From: an uncultured Ruminococcus sp.
GTDB lineage: Bacteria > Bacillota > Clostridia > Oscillospirales > Ruminococcaceae
Direction: 5' to 3'
DNA length: 64,000 nt
Assembly (NCBI GenBank): GCA_947627625.1
Contig: CANQWR010000008.1
Span: 21,284-85,283 of the forward strand
The position numbers were made by a program, and so were the translations under genes. The notes under the pieces are model-generated. The model did no database searches. It was not told the DNA's origin and saw only the letters and a program-made list of their open reading frames with translations. This document shows positions 27,202 through 35,797 of the stretch, in pieces (the stretch's first letter is position 1; every line of letters starts with the position of its first letter).

Positions 27202-28233
27202 TTATTTGTTGTAACCTTGAGGGTTTTTGCTCTGCCAGTTCCACGAATCACGGCACATATCTTCAAGAGATTTTTTTGCGGTCCAGCTGAGAACTTCATT
27301 TGCCCGTGAGGGTTCTGCAAAACATTCGGGCAAGTCACCCGCACGTCTCTCACCGTAGGAGTAATTTAATTTAATATTGTTCACCCTCTCAAACGTCTGC
27401 ACTATTTCGGTGACACTGTAGGGGACACCCGTTCCCAGATTGAATATTTCAAAAATTTTCCCGTCAGAGTTTTTACCGAGCATATAGTCGAGAGCCTTGA
27501 CGTGACCGTCTGCAAGGTCGGAGACGTGTATATAGTCACGTCTGCAAGTGCCGTCGGGAGTATCGTAATCTCTGCCGAAAATCGTGAGTTTTTCTCTTCT
27601 TCCGACAGCCGTCTGACAGATACACGGCATAAGATTATTGGGTATTCCGAGAGGGTCTTCACCTATCATGCCCGATTCGTCCGCACCGACAGGGTTGAAG
27701 TATCTGAGGAGTATTGCGGAGATATTTTTTTCGGCTTTGACAGTGTCCTCAATAATCTGTTCGGACATAAATTTGGTCCAGCCGTAAGGATTTGTACAGG
27801 CAGAGCGGCTCATATCTTCCCTGTAGGGGGAGGGATTTTCGCCACCGTAGACAGTCGCACTTGACGAGAAAATTATATTTTTTACGGAATATTTTCTCAT
27901 CATTTCGAGGAGTGAGAGAGTTGCATCGAGATTGCACCTGTAGTATTCAAGAGGTTTTTCAACGGATTCCCCCACAGCTTTCAGACCTGCAAAGTGTATG
28001 ACCGCATCGATTTCGTTTTCACTGAAAATTTCAGCTATTGCGGAGGTATCGGTCATATCGGCTTCATAAGTTTTGAAAGTTTTCCCCGACAGTTCCATAA
28101 CCCTGTTGAGAGCTTCGGGAGAGCTGTTTGAATAGTTGTCGGCAGTCACTATTTCATACCCCGAACGCAAGAGACTGAGGGCAGTGTGAGAGCCTATATA
28201 GCCTGCACCGCCTGCGAGAAATATTTTACCCAT
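27202..28233 (-). CDS. galE: UDP-glucose 4-epimerase
   Basis: A 343-residue short-chain dehydrogenase of the GalE type. It has the NAD-binding GGAGYIGSHTALSLLRSGYE at the N-terminus, SSSATVYG (catalytic Ser), YGWTKFMSEQ (Tyr and Lys) and LLRYFNPVGADESG. It interconverts UDP-glucose and UDP-galactose for the Leloir pathway and cell-surface glycans. AAAAGGAG precedes the ATG. It follows a small membrane protein gene by 62 bases and may share its promoter. Confidence 0.95.
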   Translation of the reverse strand: MGKIFLAGGAGYIGSHTALSLLRSGYEIVTADNYSNSSPEALNRVMELSGKTFKTYEADMTDTSAIAEIFSENEIDAVIHFAGLKAVGESVEKPLEYYRCNLDATLSLLEMMRKYSVKNIIFSSSATVYGGENPSPYREDMSRSACTNPYGWTKFMSEQIIEDTVKAEKNISAILLRYFNPVGADESGMIGEDPLGIPNNLMPCICQTAVGRREKLTIFGRDYDTPDGTCRRDYIHVSDLADGHVKALDYMLGKNSDGKIFEIFNLGTGVPYSVTEIVQTFERVNNIKLNYSYGERRAGDLPECFAEPSRANEVLSWTAKKSLEDMCRDSWNWQSKNPQGYNK

Positions 28234-28295
28234 AATATTATTAACTCCTTTTATTTATATTTTTAATTTATATTTTTATATTTTATAATTTGCGG

Positions 28296-28700
28296 TCACT
28301 CTCCGATGGCATAGGAGATCTTTTCCCTCTCGAGAGCCTTTGTCAGTTCGTCAATTGTATTCTGGACAGCACCATCGTCCACGATTTTCACAACGGTGTC
28401 GGTGCCGTTTGACTTTGCATAGCTGACAGCTTCCTGAAGAGAGACTTCCCCGTCCGCACAGAAGACAGTCCCGCCTGTTATTCTGATCTCGGTGTAAGCG
28501 GGAGGAGAGCTTGTGGCGGTCTGTATTTCGGTGAATGAAACGTCATCGCCGCCGATTTGGAGAGAATCCAGACCACGCATTTTCAGAAAGAAAGACATAC
28601 CGAGCAGAATTAAAACTATCATCATAAGACAGAAAGTGTCGAGAAATATTCTCTTATATTTTCTGCGTTTTTTTGCGGATTTTCTCTTTTTTGCGGACAC
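28296..28700 (-). CDS. small membrane-anchored protein, function unknown
   Basis: A 134-residue protein with a very basic N-terminus, one membrane span (residues about 18-40) and an external part of about 90 residues. The end (DTVVKIVDDGAVQNTIDELT, then KALEREKISYAI) recalls the ExbD/TolR periplasmic fold, but this is a weak likeness and there is no ExbB gene nearby. The start is GTG at 28700, six bases after GGGGGAG; the ATG two bases upstream is out of frame. It is first in a likely two-gene unit with galE. Confidence 0.75.
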   Translation of the reverse strand: MSAKKRKSAKKRRKYKRIFLDTFCLMMIVLILLGMSFFLKMRGLDSLQIGGDDVSFTEIQTATSSPPAYTEIRITGGTVFCADGEVSLQEAVSYAKSNGTDTVVKIVDDGAVQNTIDELTKALEREKISYAIGE

Positions 28701-28734
28701 ATTGAACTCCCCCTCTCGTTTGCATTACAGTAAT

Positions 28735-28763
28735 ATAATATCACATTTTTCACAAAAAGTCAA
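28735..28763 (-). promoter_or_regulatory. promoter of the membrane protein-galE unit
   Basis: On the minus strand TTGACT (28758-28763), 17 bases, TATTAT (28735-28740), 34 bases before the GTG start. Confidence 0.75.
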
Positions 28764-28770
28764 GTATATT

Positions 28771-29040
28771 ATTAGAACAATAGGGGGCAGGGGCTTCCGC
28801 CCTGACGGGGGACTCCGTCCTCGGACCTCTGCAAGGGGGTTAAAAACCCCCTTGACCCCCATAATAGAAACAACAGCCAATTCCGCTAATTTTTTCCTCT
28901 GTGGGAATAATCATGGGGGGTCTGGGGGGATTCTTCCCCCCAGTGGGGGTTTGGGGGCAAAGCCCCCAAGGGGGTTCAGGGGGCAACGCCCCCTGCCCCT
29001 AATCGTTAATGGGGGTTTGGGGGCGTAGCCCCCAACAAGC
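28771..29040 (+). repeat. two composite GC-rich repeats in tandem
   Basis: A diverged copy at 28771-28872 (GAACAATAGGGGGCAGGGGC, ACGGGGGACTCCGTCC, GGGGGTTAAAAACCCCC) lies next to a full copy at 28896-29040. The latter starts CCTCTGTGGGAATAATCATG and runs through three G/C hairpins, the CCCCTGCCCCTAATCGTTAA tail and one extra GGGGGCGTAGCCCCC hairpin. It fills the gap between divergent genes. Confidence 0.88.
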
Positions 29041-29148
29041 AACTCCTCCAATAGGAGTGGGGGAGAAGTCCCCAATTAAACAAGTCTTGACTTTTAGTTT
29101 TCTATATGCTATACTTTTCGGGAGAGATAAAGAAGGGAGTTTTTGGAA

Positions 29149-29817
29149 ATGAGAGGAAAGATAATTGTCTTTGAGGGTGTGGACGGAAGCGGAAAAAATA
29201 CACAGTCCGAAATGCTCGGGGAGTACCTTGAAAAAATCGGAAAGAGAGTAAAAAAAGTCTCTTTTCCCGACTATGAAAGTGAGTCATCATCACTTGTCAG
29301 AATGTACCTGAAAGGCAGATTCGGCGAAAATCCCGACTCTGTGAACCCTTACGCCTGTTCGAGTTTCTATGCCGTGGACAGGTATGCGGTTTTCAAGAGC
29401 GGACTTGAAAATTTTTACGGTGAGGGGGGAATAGTCGTTGCGGACAGGTACACCACTTCAAACGCCGTCCACCAGTGTGCAAAACTGCCTGAGAGGGAGA
29501 GGGACAGTTTTCTTGAATGGCTGTTTGAATACGAGTACAGTCTTTTGGGGATACCCGAGCCTGACGCTGTTATATATCTGAGAGTGCCGTATGAAGTGGG
29601 TGCGGAACTTGTCATGAAGAGGTACAGCGGTGACGACAAAAAGAGAGACATTCACGAAAAAAATCTTGACTATTTAAGGCGTTCATGTGAATCGGCGGAC
29701 TACTGTGCGGAGAAGTACGGCTGGAGGACAGTTGAGTGCATGGGGGAGAGTTGCATGAAAAGCCCCGAGGAAATAGCTTTGGAAGTCAGAAATATTGTGC
29801 AGAATATACAAATCTGA
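29149..29817 (+). CDS. tmk: thymidylate kinase family protein
   Basis: A 222-residue P-loop kinase: MRGKIIVFEGVDGSGKNTQS (Walker A GVDGSGKNT), VADRYTTSNAVHQ (DR motif) and PDAVIYLRVPYEV. Family members phosphorylate dTMP to dTDP in DNA precursor synthesis. The Asn after Lys in the P-loop and the YACSSFYAVDRYAVF stretch point to the branch common in Clostridia as a second thymidylate kinase-like gene, so it may not be the only dTMP kinase. ATG at 29149 (nine bases after GGGAG) is preferred over TTG at 29143. Confidence 0.83.
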   Translation: MRGKIIVFEGVDGSGKNTQSEMLGEYLEKIGKRVKKVSFPDYESESSSLVRMYLKGRFGENPDSVNPYACSSFYAVDRYAVFKSGLENFYGEGGIVVADRYTTSNAVHQCAKLPERERDSFLEWLFEYEYSLLGIPEPDAVIYLRVPYEVGAELVMKRYSGDDKKRDIHEKNLDYLRRSCESADYCAEKYGWRTVECMGESCMKSPEEIALEVRNIVQNIQI

Positions 29818-29868
29818 AGTCCTTAAAACGGCAAAAATTGTTATTTTATACGAAAAATTTTCAGGCTA

Positions 29869-29897
29869 TTGACTTTTCTGAAAAAACAGTATATAAT
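29869..29897 (+). promoter_or_regulatory. promoter of infC-rpmI-rplT
   Basis: TTGACT at 29869-29874, 17 bases, TATAAT at 29892-29897. Transcription should start about 29904, leaving a leader of about 220 nt before infC. Confidence 0.88.
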
Positions 29898-29903
29898 TTT
29901 CAG

Positions 29904-30110
29904 AGTGAACAAAGCAGAACTATCCGTTCTCACCGTGAGGCTCAGCTTAAACGGTAAATATACGGCATTGCGGTGCGGTTTTTTCGGAGGGAATTTTTTT
30001 CCTTTGGGGGGACTGTTGCCGTGCAGGTTGTATGGGTGCGGAAGTTTCCGTGCCCGTTTTGTTTTGCCCTGTGTACAGGGTTATCGGACAATAACTATTC
30101 ATAAAAATTT
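29904..30110 (+). promoter_or_regulatory. infC leader, candidate L20-type autoregulatory leader
   Basis: About 200 nt of untranslated leader with several GC-rich arms (CGTTCTCACCGTGAGG, GCATTGCGGTGCGGTTTTTT, CCCTGTGTACAGGG). The position upstream of infC-rpmI-rplT is that of the L20 leader known in Bacillota, where excess L20 ends transcription early. The GCGGTGCGGTTTTTTCGG stretch could be the attenuator's T-run. A match to the family model was not tested. Confidence 0.55.
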
Positions 30111-30123
30111 GGAGGTGCTTAAC

Positions 30124-30645
30124 ATCAGCAAGCAGGAACTGCAAATAAACGAGGAGATAAGGGATAAAGAGGTTCTGGTGATAGATGCCGCAGGAAAGAA
30201 ACTCGGTGTTATGTCGGCGAAAGATGCCCAGAAGACCGCCTTTGAACAGGAGCTTGACCTTGTAAAGATAGCTCCACAGGCGACTCCTCCCGTGTGCCGT
30301 ATAATGGACTACGGCAAGTATTGCTTTGAACAGGCAAAACGTGAAAAAGAGGCGAAAAAGAATCAGAAGGTCGTTTCGGTGAAAGAGATAAGGATGTTCT
30401 CCACTATCGACACTCACGATTTTGAGACAAAAGTCGGTCAGGCTCTGAAATTTCTTCAGGGCGGCGACAAGCTGAAAGTCTCCGTCAGATTCCGCAGGAG
30501 AGCGATTGCCCATCCTGAACTCGGAAGTGAACTTATCGAGCGTTTCAGGCAGGCAGTTTCCTCGGCAGGCACGGCGGATAAACCTGCAAAGATGGAAGGC
30601 AGAAGCATAGTTATATTCATAAACCCGAAGCCGAACAGCAAGTGA
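30124..30645 (+). CDS. infC: translation initiation factor IF-3, ATC start codon
   Basis: A 173-residue IF-3 with the N-domain ELQINEEIRDKEVLVID, KIAPQATPPVCRIMDYGKYC, and C-domain KEIRMFSTIDTHDFETK and FRRRAIAHPELG. It blocks subunit joining and proofreads the initiation codon in the P site. No ATG, GTG or TTG is placed for translation. GGAGGTG at 30111-30117 is followed after six bases by ATC at 30124, giving exactly the family's N-terminus and length. Rare AUU/AUC starts in infC are the classic basis of IF-3 self-control. First of three genes with rpmI and rplT. Confidence 0.93.
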   Translation: MSKQELQINEEIRDKEVLVIDAAGKKLGVMSAKDAQKTAFEQELDLVKIAPQATPPVCRIMDYGKYCFEQAKREKEAKKNQKVVSVKEIRMFSTIDTHDFETKVGQALKFLQGGDKLKVSVRFRRRAIAHPELGSELIERFRQAVSSAGTADKPAKMEGRSIVIFINPKPNSK

Positions 30646-30683
30646 TGTAAAATCAAAGATAATCAGTCAAGGAGGTAAGAGAG

Positions 30684-30887
30684 ATGGCAAAGGTCAAGGT
30701 AAAGAGCCACTCAGGTGCTAAGAAGCGTTTCAAGGTAACAGGAAGCGGAAAGGTAAAGTATCAGCACACAAACAAGAGACACAGACTCACTCAGAAAGAT
30801 ACAAAACGCAAGAGAATTGCGAGAAATGCGGGAGTTGCAGGAAGTGCAAACGCTCCGACAATAAAGGAACTTATTCCGTATCTTTGA
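30684..30887 (+). CDS. rpmI: 50S ribosomal protein L35
   Basis: A 67-residue basic protein, MAKVKVKSHSGAKKRFKVTG and KHTNKRHRLT-like residues throughout: complete L35. AAGGAGGTAA precedes the ATG. 38 bases follow infC. The gap to rplT is unusually long at 210 bases. Confidence 0.96.
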   Translation: MAKVKVKSHSGAKKRFKVTGSGKVKYQHTNKRHRLTQKDTKRKRIARNAGVAGSANAPTIKELIPYL

Positions 30888-31097
30888 GTTTTGAGCGTGT
30901 GAATTTTAAGGTTTAATGCGGATAGTGTCGGTGTGGGAGCGGGCGGACCGGTGTTCCCATGCGGTTTGATTTGAATTAGTTTAAGATTTAACTTGACGTG
31001 ATGTGATGTGCGGAACTCTCCGCACACCGCACTCCCGACAGTTTACCGGTTGCGAATGAATAAATGAATGAAAATGAAACAGTGGAGGTAGAATAAT
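30888..31097 (+). promoter_or_regulatory. structured 210-base rpmI-rplT spacer
   Basis: This gap usually is only a few tens of bases. Here it holds a perfect stem TGTGCGGA/TCCGCACA at 31007-31026 with loop ACTC, ACCGG motifs at 30947-30951 and 31044-31048, and TGTCGG (30928) that can pair with CCGACA (31035). These could form a long-range fold or pseudoknot. A role in L20 feedback on rplT translation is inference. Confidence 0.4.
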
Positions 31098-31451
31098 ATG
31101 GCTCGTATCAAGGGAGCAATGATGACCCGCAAGAGGAGAAACAAGGTTCTGAAGCTTGCAAAGGGCTACTGGGGTGCAAAGAGCAAGCACTTCAAGATGG
31201 CGAAACAGGCTGTGATGAAGTCAGGCAATTACGCATATATCGGCAGAAAACAGAGAAAGAGACAGTTCAGACAGCTCTGGATAACGAGAATCTCGGCAGC
31301 CGCAAAACTCAACGGAATGAACTATTCCACTTTTATGAACGGCTGTAAAAAAGCAGGAATCAGCCTTAACAGAAAAATGTTGTCAGAAATAGCTATAAAC
31401 GACGCAGAGGGCTTTACGGCGATAGCTGAAAAGGCTAAATCTGCTCTTTGA
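31098..31451 (+). CDS. rplT: 50S ribosomal protein L20
   Basis: A 117-residue protein with the L20 N-terminal extension and globular part: [36 protein letters not shown] and [11 protein letters not shown]. It is needed for early 50S assembly and in bacteria represses its own operon. TGGAGGTAG precedes the ATG. Terminator follows directly. Confidence 0.97.
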   Translation: MARIKGAMMTRKRRNKVLKLAKGYWGAKSKHFKMAKQAVMKSGNYAYIGRKQRKRQFRQLWITRISAAAKLNGMNYSTFMNGCKKAGISLNRKMLSEIAINDAEGFTAIAEKAKSAL

Positions 31452-31465
31452 TTCGGCACTAAAAG

Positions 31466-31500
31466 ACGCTCCCGACCAAAAACGAGAGCGTATTTTTATT
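31466..31500 (+). terminator. terminator of infC-rpmI-rplT
   Basis: ACGCTCCCG and CGAGAGCGT form a stem (one weak pair) around ACCAAAAA, followed by ATTTTTATT. Confidence 0.82.
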
Positions 31501-31533
31501 AGGGGTGTGTTTTTTTTGGGAGAGATAATTTAT

Positions 31534-32316
31534 TTGACTTCAAAAGAGAACAATATAATTAAAATTTTTCGGAAACTCTCTGTCAGCAAGAGGGAGAGGG
31601 CTGAGAGCGGAAAATTTGTCACGGAGGGTGCAAGAATAACGGCGGACGCTATAAGACACGGTTTTGCGGAGACTGTCCTTGTGACACGGCAGGCTCTTGA
31701 CAGATATGCGGACGATTTTCCGAAAAAATTCCGTGAGAGTTGCAGAGTTTACGGAATTTCCGATGAACTTGCAGAAAAAATCTCTCTGACGGAGAGTGCA
31801 CAGGGAGTTTTTGCGGTCTGCCGTGTACCCGAAAAAACGGACACTCCTCTGAAAGCTGACGGGAAGTATGTGGTACTTTTCGGACTCCAAGACCCCGGGA
31901 ACGTGGGAATGATAATAAGGACTGCCGATGCGATGGGCGTGGACGGAGTTCTGATGTGCGGGAGCTGTGAACTTTACGCTCCGAAGACGGTCAGGGCGAC
32001 TATGGGCAGTATTTTCCGCACGGACGTGAGAGTATTTTCGGACGAGGAGGAGCTTTTCGGAAGTCTCAAAAAGAGCGGTGTCGTCACGTCAGCGTCGGTT
32101 CTGAGCGAAGATTCACGGGACATCTGCAATTGCAGTTTTTCGGGCGGTCAGGCGGTTTTTCTGGGCAATGAGGGAAGCGGTCTGCCGAATAGCGTGTCGG
32201 AACGGTGTGACAGGAGGATAAAAATTCCCATGCACGGAAGCGTGAACTCACTGAATGTCGCTATGGCAGGCGGTATCTTTATGTGGGAGATGACGAGGGA
32301 AATTAAAAATGGATGA
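31534..32316 (+). CDS. SpoU/TrmH-family RNA methyltransferase
   Basis: A 260-residue SPOUT methyltransferase with an N-terminal substrate-binding domain (KFVTEGARITADAI) and a C-terminal knot: FGLQDPGNVGMIIRTADAMG, AVFLGNEGSGLP and IPMHGSVNSLNVAMAG, the three family motifs binding S-adenosylmethionine. It probably 2'-O-methylates rRNA (YsgA/RlmB-like), target unknown. The start is TTG at 31534 after GGGAGAGA; GTG at 31507 lacks a ribosome site. It overlaps dprA by eight bases. Confidence 0.88.
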   Translation: MTSKENNIIKIFRKLSVSKRERAESGKFVTEGARITADAIRHGFAETVLVTRQALDRYADDFPKKFRESCRVYGISDELAEKISLTESAQGVFAVCRVPEKTDTPLKADGKYVVLFGLQDPGNVGMIIRTADAMGVDGVLMCGSCELYAPKTVRATMGSIFRTDVRVFSDEEELFGSLKKSGVVTSASVLSEDSRDICNCSFSGGQAVFLGNEGSGLPNSVSERCDRRIKIPMHGSVNSLNVAMAGGIFMWEMTREIKNG

Positions 32317-33658
32317 CGAGAAAAAATTCTGGATATGGCTGAGTACGGTCTTCGGAAGATGCAATATGCGAATGAAGGAGATAATGTGCCTTTTCGGGAG
32401 TGCAAGGGAGGCGTACACGGCGGTCAGGTCCGGGAAACCCCCTTTCAGTCTGTCCGAAAAGGAGAAGAAAAATATTGAGAATGTGGACATATCTTTTACG
32501 GACAGTGTTCTTGAAAAGTGCCGAAAACAGAAAATAGAGATAATAAGCTATGGTTCGGAAAATTATCCCTATCGCCTTAAAAGTCTTTTTTCACCTCCCG
32601 CCGTGCTGTACTGTCTGGGCAACGTGGACTGTCTGAAAAGCAAGGAGATAGTGACGGCAGTCGGTACGAGGAGAGCCTCTGCATACAGTCTGAGAGTTTC
32701 GGAGAGAATATGTTCGGAACTTGCGGGGGAGGGAGTTGTCATAGCGAGCGGTTTTGCGGTCGGGCTTGACATATGTTCCCAGATGGCGGGAGTAAAAAGA
32801 GGGTGTCCGACGATTGCGGTCACGGCGTGCGGTGTAGACGTGGACTATCCGAGGGAGAATTACAAGTACAGAGAACTTGTCCTGAAAAGCGGTGGACTTA
32901 TAATATCGGATTCAGTTCCCGGAGAACCTGCACGGAGTGAAAATTTTCAGAGAAGAAATGCGATAATGTCGGGGATTTCGGATGCGGTAATAATATTTCA
33001 AGCCCCTGTGAACAGCGGTTCACTGGTGACGGCGAATATAGCGGTAAATCAGGGGAAACTCCTGTTTTGTCTTCCTCCTGCGGACTTGTATTCGGGGGAG
33101 TATGCGGGGAATGTGTCTCTTTTGTCGGACGGTGCGATACCCCTCTATTCGTCCGCCGATGTGGTAGCCGAACTCAGAAACAACAAGTTTCTGCCGCTTT
33201 CGGAGTGCAATATCAGGAGGGGAGTCGGCGAGAACAGGAGCAAAGAGGACAGACCTGAAAAGGCGGAGATGTCGGTCTACGAGATTATCAGGAGTATGAT
33301 AGGTGGAAAGGACGAGGACAGCAAGGCGGTAAAGAGAAAGAAGACCGAGAAGTCCGAAAAATCCGAAAAGTCGGTAAAATCCAAAAAATCCGAAAACAGT
33401 AATAATGCGGACAGTTCGGACAGTATAAAATTATGGGAGTCAATAAGCAACAACACGGTCACGGACGACAACGGCAGTGCGGACTCCCTGAACGAGACAC
33501 AGCAGAGAATAGTAAACTTGCTGAGAGGGGGAAAACTGCACATAGACGAAATTGCAGTCAGGCTCTCACTTGGACAGCAGGAACTCATTTCGGAGCTTAT
33601 GGAACTTGAGATATTGGGCAGAGTAAAGTCAATGCCGGGCAAGATTTACTCCCTCTGA
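32309..33658 (+). CDS. dprA: DNA processing protein DprA with Lys/Ser linker
   Basis: A 449-residue protein. A SAM-like start is followed by the Rossmann DprA core (about 75-290; SPPAVLYCLGNVD, AVGTRRASAYSLRVSERICS, VIASGFAVGLDICSQ). A Lys/Ser/Glu low-complexity linker (about 335-385) leads to a winged-helix C-domain (LNETQQRIVNLLRGG). DprA loads RecA on incoming single strands in transformation. Two usually firm motifs are altered: the GxGxD-type loop reads ACGVDVDYP, and SGxARGID reads SGFAVGLD. The position before topA is standard in Firmicutes. Overlaps the methyltransferase gene by eight bases. Confidence 0.92.
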   Translation: MDDEKKFWIWLSTVFGRCNMRMKEIMCLFGSAREAYTAVRSGKPPFSLSEKEKKNIENVDISFTDSVLEKCRKQKIEIISYGSENYPYRLKSLFSPPAVLYCLGNVDCLKSKEIVTAVGTRRASAYSLRVSERICSELAGEGVVIASGFAVGLDICSQMAGVKRGCPTIAVTACGVDVDYPRENYKYRELVLKSGGLIISDSVPGEPARSENFQRRNAIMSGISDAVIIFQAPVNSGSLVTANIAVNQGKLLFCLPPADLYSGEYAGNVSLLSDGAIPLYSSADVVAELRNNKFLPLSECNIRRGVGENRSKEDRPEKAEMSVYEIIRSMIGGKDEDSKAVKRKKTEKSEKSEKSVKSKKSENSNNADSSDSIKLWESISNNTVTDDNGSADSLNETQQRIVNLLRGGKLHIDEIAVRLSLGQQELISELMELEILGRVKSMPGKIYSL

Positions 33659-33724
33659 AAAGTGTGTCCGTGCAATTGATTTATAACAGCAGATGAAAAA
33701 TCGGAAAGGAGTCGGCGGGGGATT

Positions 33725-35797
33725 ATGTCTGATTTGGTTATAGTTGAGTCGCCTGCAAAGGCTAAAACAATACAGAAGTATCTTGGCGAGGGCTATGAAG
33801 TAGTGGCTTCTATGGGACACGTTCGTGATTTGCCGAAATCAAAGATAGGTGTTGACACTGAGAACGACTTCAAACCTCAGTACACCGATATGAAGGGCAA
33901 GGAGGACGTTATAAAGGACCTCAAAAAGAGGGCAAAGAGGTGTAAAAAGGTCTATCTTGCGACGGACCCTGACCGTGAGGGAGAAGCTATATCTTGGCAC
34001 ATAGCACAGATATTGAATCTTGACCTCAATGACAACAACCGTGTGGCGTTCAACGAGATAACGAAAACGGGAGTACAGAGCGGTATGAGCAATCCGCACA
34101 GGATAGACATTGACCTTGTGAACGCACAGCAGGCGAGGAGGATACTCGACAGGCTTGTCGGCTATAAACTCAGTCCGTTTCTGTGGAAAAAAGTGAGAAA
34201 GGGATTGTCGGCGGGACGTGTACAGACGGTAGCTGTGAGCCTTATAGTTGACAGGGAGGAGGAAATAAGGAAATTTGTCCCGAAAGAGTACTGGTCTGTT
34301 GACGCAAAGTTCAAGACTTCCTCTTCCGATAAAATATTTGGAGCATCTCTTGTGCTTGTGGACGGCAAGAAGATTGAAATTCCCGACAGGGAACACGCTG
34401 ACGAGATACTGAAAAGACTTGACGGAGCGGTCTGCACGGTCAAGGCGGTCAGAAAGAGAGTGACAAAGAGACAGCCGTCACCGCCATTTATAACTTCAAC
34501 ACTACAGCAGGACGCTTCAAAAAGGCTTGGTTTCAACGCAAAGAGGACAATGAAAATCGCTCAGGAGCTTTACGAGGGCGTGGACGTTGAGGGCGTGGGA
34601 GCAGTCGGACTTATAACCTACATGAGGACGGACAGTCTCAGAATTTCTGACGAAGCAAAGGCGGCAGCGGAGAAGTATATAAGGACAGTGTGGGGACAGA
34701 ACTATTTGCCCGACAAGCCGAGAGTGTATAAATCAAAGAAGAACGCACAGGACGCTCACGAAGCTATAAGACCGTCAATGCCCGAATTTTCACCGCAGAG
34801 AGTGAAAAGCAGTCTGACGGCAGACCAGTACAAATTATATAATTTGATATGGAACAGATTCATGGCAAGTCAGATGGCGAATGCGGTACTTGACACGGTT
34901 TCCGTTGACATAGAGGCGAACGGTTGTATATTCAGAGCATCGGGACACTCTGTGAAATTTGACGGCTTTATGATTTTGTACAATGACTCCGACGACGATA
35001 ACGAAAAGATGTTGCCCGAACTTGCGGAGGGTGATATTCTGGAACTTGTCTCCCTTGACGGCAATCAGCACTTCACACAGCCACCCCCAAGGTTCACAGA
35101 AGCTTCACTTATAAAAACTCTTGAAGAGAACGGCATAGGCAGACCGAGTACCTATGCACCGACTATTACAACGATAATTTCAAGACAGTATGTAGAGCGT
35201 GAGGGCAGACAGCTCAAACCGACAAGTCTGGGCGAGACCGTCACGAAAGTCATGAAAGACTATTTTACGAAAATAGTGGACGCAAAGTTTACCGCCGACA
35301 TGGAGAACAGCCTTGACGAAGTTGAACACGGTCAAAAGGACTGGATAAGTACTCTGCACGAATTTTATGACGATTTTTCAGCGATCCTTGAAAAAGCTGA
35401 GAGAGAGACAGAGGGAAAGAAGATAAAAATTCCCGATGAACAGACGGATATAGTCTGTGAACTTTGTGGTAGAAACATGGTCATAAAGTTCGGAAAGTAC
35501 GGAAAATTCATAGCCTGCCCCGGCTATCCCGAGTGTTCAAACACAAAAAAGATAGTGACGGAGACGGACGGAAATTGTCCGAGGTGCGGAAAGAGAATGC
35601 TTTTGAAGAAATCCAAAAAGGGCAGGAGTTTTTACGGTTGCGAGGGCTATCCCGACTGCAATTTTATGACGTGGAATTTGCCGTCGGCGGAGAGATGTCC
35701 GCAGTGCGACAGAACTCTGTTCATAAAGGGCGGAAAGAGTGGAAAACTCGTCTGTGAGGGCGAGAACTGCAATTATGAAAGAGAGCTGAAAAAATGA
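33725..35797 (+). CDS. topA: DNA topoisomerase I
   Basis: A 690-residue type IA topoisomerase. Toprim domain at the start (LVIVESPAKAKTIQKYLGEG, ATDPDREGEAISWHIAQIL), active-site Tyr299 in LITYMRTDSLRIS, and NGIGRPSTYAPTI. Three C-terminal CxxC zinc ribbons follow, from about residue 580 (CELCGRNMV, CPRCGKRM, CPQCDRTL). It relaxes negative supercoils. GGAG lies upstream of the ATG. Its end overlaps trmFO by four bases. Confidence 0.97.
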   Translation: MSDLVIVESPAKAKTIQKYLGEGYEVVASMGHVRDLPKSKIGVDTENDFKPQYTDMKGKEDVIKDLKKRAKRCKKVYLATDPDREGEAISWHIAQILNLDLNDNNRVAFNEITKTGVQSGMSNPHRIDIDLVNAQQARRILDRLVGYKLSPFLWKKVRKGLSAGRVQTVAVSLIVDREEEIRKFVPKEYWSVDAKFKTSSSDKIFGASLVLVDGKKIEIPDREHADEILKRLDGAVCTVKAVRKRVTKRQPSPPFITSTLQQDASKRLGFNAKRTMKIAQELYEGVDVEGVGAVGLITYMRTDSLRISDEAKAAAEKYIRTVWGQNYLPDKPRVYKSKKNAQDAHEAIRPSMPEFSPQRVKSSLTADQYKLYNLIWNRFMASQMANAVLDTVSVDIEANGCIFRASGHSVKFDGFMILYNDSDDDNEKMLPELAEGDILELVSLDGNQHFTQPPPRFTEASLIKTLEENGIGRPSTYAPTITTIISRQYVEREGRQLKPTSLGETVTKVMKDYFTKIVDAKFTADMENSLDEVEHGQKDWISTLHEFYDDFSAILEKAERETEGKKIKIPDEQTDIVCELCGRNMVIKFGKYGKFIACPGYPECSNTKKIVTETDGNCPRCGKRMLLKKSKKGRSFYGCEGYPDCNFMTWNLPSAERCPQCDRTLFIKGGKSGKLVCEGENCNYERELKK

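Noticed and set aside
29869..30123. Longer N-terminus of IF-3 from the ATG at 29869
   Set aside because: The ATG overlaps the -35 box of the operon promoter, and the translated leader has no similarity to IF-3.
30791..31190. Antisense ORFs opposite the rpmI-rplT spacer
   Set aside because: They span known ribosomal genes in reverse and have no ribosome site. The spacer itself holds no plus-strand ORF with a start signal.
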